Source: Arcuatula senhousia (taxonomy: Eukaryota > Mollusca > Bivalvia > Mytilida > Mytilidae). Taken from it: a DNA stretch of 64,000 nucleotides. A model generated the notes under the pieces. It did not search any database. It was not told the origin of the DNA and was given only the letters and a program-made list of their open reading frames with translations. This document shows positions 59,401 to 62,400 of this stretch, piece by piece. Both the position numbers and the translations under genes were made by a program. The DNA lies in contig OZ020305.1 in the NCBI GenBank assembly GCA_963971305.1, forward strand, positions 13,611,001-13,675,000, in the 5' to 3' direction. Numbering within the stretch: the first letter of the stretch is position 1; each line of letters opens with the position of its first letter.

Positions 59401-62400
59401 ATAAAAAGGCCAACATTAGAGAGAAACTTGTTATGCATTTTAAAATCTCACAGCATCAATTGAAATTTTGATGAGTTGACTGGGGACACGCAAAATTATT
59501 TTGATAATTTCTGCTTGTTTAATTTTTCAGTACCTTAAGAAGGAAGATCTTCATTATCCCCCTCACATTTCAGCTAATCCATGGATACAAGTTGTTAGAT
59601 CTAGTCTACATATTAATGGTAAGCCAGAGGATAGTATAAAATAACAATGAGACATGAATTAATTGTATGATAGAAAAAAAACTTCTATTAACCAATGGAA
59701 ATATAAAACACACAATGAAAAACTGCCAATAGCTTTCAATCTTATTAGTAGTCATTGCTTCCCATCTTGCAGTTGACTGAAAAATAATTCAAAAACCTAT
59801 CATAAAATTATCAACAAAAGATCCCCTTCTTAAACATAAACAAGACGAGAGTACAAAGTACAAACCATTGTTTTTGTTTTTGTTTTTGTTTTCTTTTTGC
59901 ATTTATAAGTAATATAACCTCTACAACATAAAGTACTTCTCCCATCATGGTGGACTGGAATGAAGCATTTATATTTTCTTCCATAATGGACTGCACACGT
60001 GACACATCCAGAAAATGGTCCTGAACCCAAAATCAAACTTGGAAAACATGTTTTGACAAAGTGTTTTATTTCTTTTTAGCTCACCTGACCCGAAGGGTCA
60101 TGTGAGCTATTGTCATCGTTAAGCGTCCGTCGTCCGTCCGTAGTCCGTCGTCCGTCGTCCGTTAACATTTCTTCAAAGATCTTCTTCTCTGAAACCACTG
60201 AAGGGATTGCATTGATACTTGGTATACATGATCTTTAGGATGTCCTCTACCAAGTTTGTGAATTATATACATGTCAACCAACCAACAAGGCCGCCGTTGC
60301 TAAAAATAGAACAGGGGGGTCAGACCATTGTTTTTGGCTTATAACTCAAAAAGTATAAGAGATAGAGAAAATCCGAAGCAACCTTCCTTGTTCAGCATCA
60401 AAAGCTCTACAAATCTCTCCTTTGAGTCGAAGTTGTGAAACGACTCCTTATAGGAGTTATTGCCCTTTAATCATCAAATTTGACCATTTTTGCAGTTTTT
60501 GGACAATATCTTGAAAACCGTTAGAGCTAGAGGAAAAGTTAGCATTGCAGAATTGTTTAGCTCATTGAGATCTACAAAAATGATTTCAGGGTCTAAATTG
60601 TCAGATCAGCCGTTTAAGAGTTATTCCCCTTTTACTGTTTTTCCATTAATTTACACTGATTTTCAAAAATCTTCTCTAAAACTACTGTAGGGATTGCATT
60701 GATACTTGGTATACATGATCTTTAGGATGTCCTCTACCAAGTTTGTGAATTATATACATGTCGACCAACCAACATGGCCGCTGTTGCTAAAAATAGAATG
60801 GGGGGGTCAGACCATTGTTTTTGGCTCATAACTCAAAAAGTATAAAAGATAGAGAAAATCCGAAGCAACCTTCCTTGTTCAGCATTAAAAGCTCTACGAA
60901 TATCTTCATTGAGTCGAAGTTGTGAAATGACTCCTTATAGGAGTTATTGCCCTTTAATCATCAAATTTGACCATTTTTGCAGTTTTTGGACAATATCTTG
61001 AAAACCATTAGAGCTAGAGGAAAAGTAAGCATTGCAAAATTGTTGAGCTCATTGAGATTTACTAATGTATTTCAGAGTCTAAATTGTCAGATCAGCCATT
61101 TAAGAGTTATTCCCCTTTAACTGTTTTTTCCATTAATTTACACTGATTTTCAAAAATCTTCTTCTCTAAAACCACTGAAGGGATTGCATTGATACTTGGT
61201 ATACATGATCTTTAGGATGTCCTCTACTAAGTTTGTGAATTATATACATGTGGACCAACCAACATGGCCGCCGTTGCTAAAAATAGAACAGGGGGGTCAG
61301 ACCATTGTTTTTGGCTTATAACTCAAAAAGTATAAGAGATAGAGAAAATCCGAAGCAACCTTCCTTGTTCAGCATCAAAAGCTCTACGAATCTCTCCATT
61401 GAGTCGAGGTTGTGAAACGTCTCCTTATAGGAGTTATTGCCCTTTAATCATCAAATTTGACCATTTTTGCAGTTTTTGGACAATATCTTGAAAACCGTTA
61501 GAGCTAGAGGAAAAGTTAGCATTGCAGAATTGTTTAGCTCATTGAGATCTACAAAAATGATTCCAGAGTCTAAATTGTCAGATCAGCCGTTTAAGAGTTA
61601 TTCCCCTTTAACTGTTTTTATCCCCCCGCGACGACATGTCGGGGGGGCATTAAGTTTTACTCAAAAAGTAAAAGAGATAAAGAAAATCGGAAGCAAATTT
61701 TCTTGTTCAGCATCAAAAGGTCCTTACAGTAGTTATTGCCCTTTAACTGTTTTTTCTATTAATTTAAACTGATTTCCAAAAATCTTCTCTGAAACCACTG
61801 AAAGGATTGTTTTGCAACTTTGTATACTTGAAAGTTTGTGAAATTTATTCAAACTTTGGCATAAGAGATCAGGTGAGCGATTCAGGCTCCTGGGAGCCTC
61901 TAGTTTCCATTCATTCGCATGCATTTATATTTTATTTTATACAAACAAAGTTAGAGGAGTATATAGGAAAAATCCTGACTGTGTCACTCACTGTCCATAT
62001 ATCTCATAAGGTCAACTCATAAACTGCTAGATGGATTTTGGGTGAAATTTTGCATTAAGAATTACATTATATAGCAATGTATAGGAAGAATTTTTATAAC
62101 TCTCTGATATCATTCAGGGAAGATAATTGGACTTAAGTTTTATTTTCAACAAAAAGTACATATTAAAAATTTTGACTTTTTCAGATTCAGAAATTGTGTA
62201 TCCAGTGAAGAGTTCTAGTTCTCTAGTACAGTTACAAGAAACTGTAGAAGATGTTATAAAGTCTGCTTTAACACAACCCTCAGTAAGTCAAAAATAGTTA
62301 AGGTTAGCTCAAAAAAAGTTATGTCAGAAGTTCTTAAGTTAAGATATTTGTATTTTCACTGGGTATCAACAATCATCTTAGGATATTCCGACTACACTGA

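Noticed and set aside
32371..61903. Regularly spaced repeats suggesting a CRISPR array
   Set aside because: Monomers are 150-500 bp with no short repeat-spacer pattern, and the genome is eukaryotic.
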